Origin: JAFAVZ01 sp036009105
Lineage (GTDB): Bacteria > Acidobacteriota > Thermoanaerobaculia > Gp7-AA8
Reading direction: 5' to 3'
DNA: 14,329 nt
Assembly (NCBI GenBank): GCA_036009105.1
Contig: DASYMJ010000099.1
Location: forward strand, 1-14,329
Numbering within the stretch: the first letter of the stretch is position 1; each line of letters opens with the position of its first letter. The notes beneath the pieces are model-generated. The model had not been told where the DNA came from and ran no database searches. It saw nothing but the letters and a program-made list of their open reading frames with translations. Shown piece after piece: positions 13,241 through 14,329 of the stretch. The position numbers and the translations under genes are program-made.

Positions 13241-14137
13241 TCTTCTTGCCGCCGTCTTCGCCCGCGCCTTGGCCGGCGCCTTCGTGCTCGCCTTCTTGCG
13301 CGAGGCGGCCGGCTTCTTCGACGCGGTCGCCGGCTTCTTGCGCGAGGTGGGGCGTTTGGCGGCGGGGCGTTTCGCGGCGCGGCGCGGCTTCACCACGGCC
13401 GGCTCCTGCATGGTGGCCAGGGCCTTGACTTCCTGCTTGGTCAGCTCGCGCCAGACGCCGGGGGTGAGCTTCGGATCGGAGATGGGGCCGATGGCCACGC
13501 GGCGGAGCTTGGACACCGGATGGCCGATGGCCTGGAACATCTTGCGGATCTGCTGGGTGCGCCCCTCCCGGAGCTTCACCTCGAACCAGCTGTTGCCTTC
13601 GTCCTCCCCCTTGCCGGTGGTGCGGATGCGGGAGATCTCCGTCGGCAGCGTGCGCTTCCCCTCGATGGTGATGCCGCGCTGGAGCTTGTCCACCATCCGC
13701 TCCTCGGGCACCCCGCGCACCTTGACGTGATACGTCTTCACCGAGCCGTGCCGCGGATGGGAGACCTTGAAGGCGAGCTCGCCGTCATTGGTCAGCAGCA
13801 CCAGTCCCTCGGAGTGGAAGTCGAGCCGGCCGACCGGATAGATCCGCTCCCGGATGCCGCGCACCAGCTCGATCACCGTGCGCCGCCCCTGCGGGTCTTC
13901 CACGGTGGTCATCACTTCCTTCGGCTTGTAGAGGAGGATGTAGCGGTGCGGCTCGGGTCGGGTGATCAGCTTGCCGTCGACCTTGATGTGATCGGTGCCC
14001 GGGTTGGCCTTGGAGCCGAGCTCGGTCACCACCTTGCCGTTCACCGTGACCCGCCCCTCCCGGATCATCGTCTCCGCTTCTCTTCGCGATGCGAAGCCGG
14101 CGTGCGCGATGATCTTCTGCAGTCGCTCCAGTTGCAT
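13238..14137 (-). CDS. rluB: RluB/RsuA-family rRNA pseudouridine synthase
   Basis: This enzyme isomerises a uridine in rRNA, by family most likely in 23S rRNA. The 299-residue protein has an N-terminal S4 RNA-binding domain (about 2–50, QLERLQKIIAHAGFASRREA), then the synthase domain with VGRLDFHSEGLVLLTND, where Asp106 is the catalytic aspartate, and GRTQQIRKM. The tail (about 247–299) is a Lys/Ala/Pro-rich, histone-H1-like stretch with KKPA repeats. I choose the ATG at 14135–14137 because it overlaps the upstream stop as TGATG; a GTG one codon earlier is possible. The upstream open frame is probably scpB, the usual neighbour. RluB versus RluE or RluF cannot be decided by eye, but tail and context favour RluB. 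Confidence 0.93.
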   Translation of the reverse strand: MQLERLQKIIAHAGFASRREAETMIREGRVTVNGKVVTELGSKANPGTDHIKVDGKLITRPEPHRYILLYKPKEVMTTVEDPQGRRTVIELVRGIRERIYPVGRLDFHSEGLVLLTNDGELAFKVSHPRHGSVKTYHVKVRGVPEERMVDKLQRGITIEGKRTLPTEISRIRTTGKGEDEGNSWFEVKLREGRTQQIRKMFQAIGHPVSKLRRVAIGPISDPKLTPGVWRELTKQEVKALATMQEPAVVKPRRAAKRPAAKRPTSRKKPATASKKPAASRKKASTKAPAKARAKTAARR

Positions 14138-14329
14138 CACTCCTGATGATCGCCGCTGTGCTCTGTTGTGTCCAGCGTTTCGGATGACGGAGTTGCTGGT
14201 TGCTCGTTGCTGGTTGCTGGTAACTGGTCGGTTGTCGGTTGTCCGTTGTCGGTTGTCGGTAGATCGTCTTCGCGGGCAGTGGCTGGTTGCTGGTTGCTGG
14301 TTGCTGGTTGCTCGTCCGCGACTGGCTCG
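14137..14329 (-). CDS. C-terminal tail of an upstream gene, probably scpB (partial)
   Basis: A minus-strand frame is open from the window edge to the TGA at 14137–14139, about 63 codons with no internal stop. It has no start in the window, so it is the end of a gene that begins outside. The peptide is acidic and rich in Pro, Thr, Gln and Asn: EPVADEQPATSNQQPAT, then REDDLPTTDNGQPTTDQ, and finally TLDTTEHSGDHQE. Most of it is translated TTGCTGG/TTGTCGG repeat. The overlap TGATG with rluB and the usual scpB–rluB order suggest ScpB, the condensin-associated segregation protein, with a disordered tail. No conserved ScpB domain is visible here, so the name rests on context. Confidence 0.55.
   Translation of the reverse strand, partial: EPVADEQPATSNQQPATAREDDLPTTDNGQPTTDQLPATSNEQPATPSSETLDTTEHSGDHQE
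14191..14313. repeat. Heptamer tandem repeats (TTGCTGG and TTGTCGG) inside the presumed scpB tail
   Basis: Three blocks are visible: TTGCTGG units at about 14192–14220, TTGTCGG units at about 14229–14260, and TTGCTGG units at about 14284–14313. A block has one or two variant units (TTGCTCG, TTGTCCG). All are in the same orientation, with no inverted partner inside the window. They are part of an open coding frame, unlike the other sites. Confidence 0.85.

Noticed and set aside
14191..14313. CRISPR array
   Set aside because: Tandem 7-base units have no spacers and no 23–47-base repeats, and there are no cas genes.

Overview
The window is a GC-rich, densely packed bacterial chromosome segment. 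Lipid A genes (lpxB, an MsbA-type flippase, a DUF374 acyltransferase) indicate a Gram-negative cell envelope. The gene set and order (scpB tail–rluB–cmk–rpsA–sppA–IHF/HU–HIT–…–lpxB–msbA…yicC–gmk–rpoZ–coaBC–udg) and the short tandem repeats between genes suggest an Acidobacteriota-like organism, perhaps of the Thermoanaerobaculia type. That assignment is an inference from pattern, not from a search.

Almost every gene lies on the minus strand, so transcription runs right to left. From the right: the C-terminal tail of a gene that is probably scpB is open at the window edge and overlaps the rluB start (TGATG). Next come cmk, then rpsA behind a good sigma70-type promoter that overlaps the cmk stop, and sppA. 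An IHF/HU-family protein, a HIT hydrolase, two small membrane proteins, lpxB and msbA follow, with gaps or overlaps of a few bases from IHF/HU to msbA. Then come a DUF374 acyltransferase broken at an A10 run, yicC, gmk, rpoZ, coaBC, and a uracil-DNA glycosylase that is truncated at its 3' end. One small secreted protein (696..1049) lies on the plus strand, convergent with coaBC. The first ~150 bases hold a fragment of a second uracil-DNA glycosylase on the plus strand, fused tail-to-tail to the minus-strand one at a palindromic AGATCT. This looks like a chimeric or inverted contig end.

The most unusual feature is a set of intergenic inverted repeats. Each is built from a different heptamer in tandem (TTGTCGG, TGATCGC, TTCATCG, TTGCTGG, CAATTTT), followed by a short GC-rich loop and the same heptamer array inverted. 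The words differ, but the period of 7, the arm length of about 24–34 and the loop of about 8–25 are shared. At four minus-strand junctions the hairpin spans almost exactly from the upstream stop codon to just before the downstream start codon, and those downstream genes lack a visible Shine-Dalgarno sequence. The same heptamers also occur inside the presumed scpB tail, where they are translated. A separate 66-bp nested palindrome sits in frame inside lpxB and adds 22 residues, like a Rickettsia-type palindromic element in a protein-coding gene.

Functionally this is a housekeeping cluster: nucleotide kinases (gmk, cmk), coenzyme A synthesis (coaBC), transcription and translation (rpoZ, rpsA, rluB), chromosome organisation (IHF/HU, scpB), envelope biogenesis (lpxB, msbA, DUF374, sppA) and DNA repair (udg). 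There are no rRNA, tRNA, CRISPR or transposase genes. No gene-free stretch exceeds 300 bases; the longest is the 141-bp rpsA leader.
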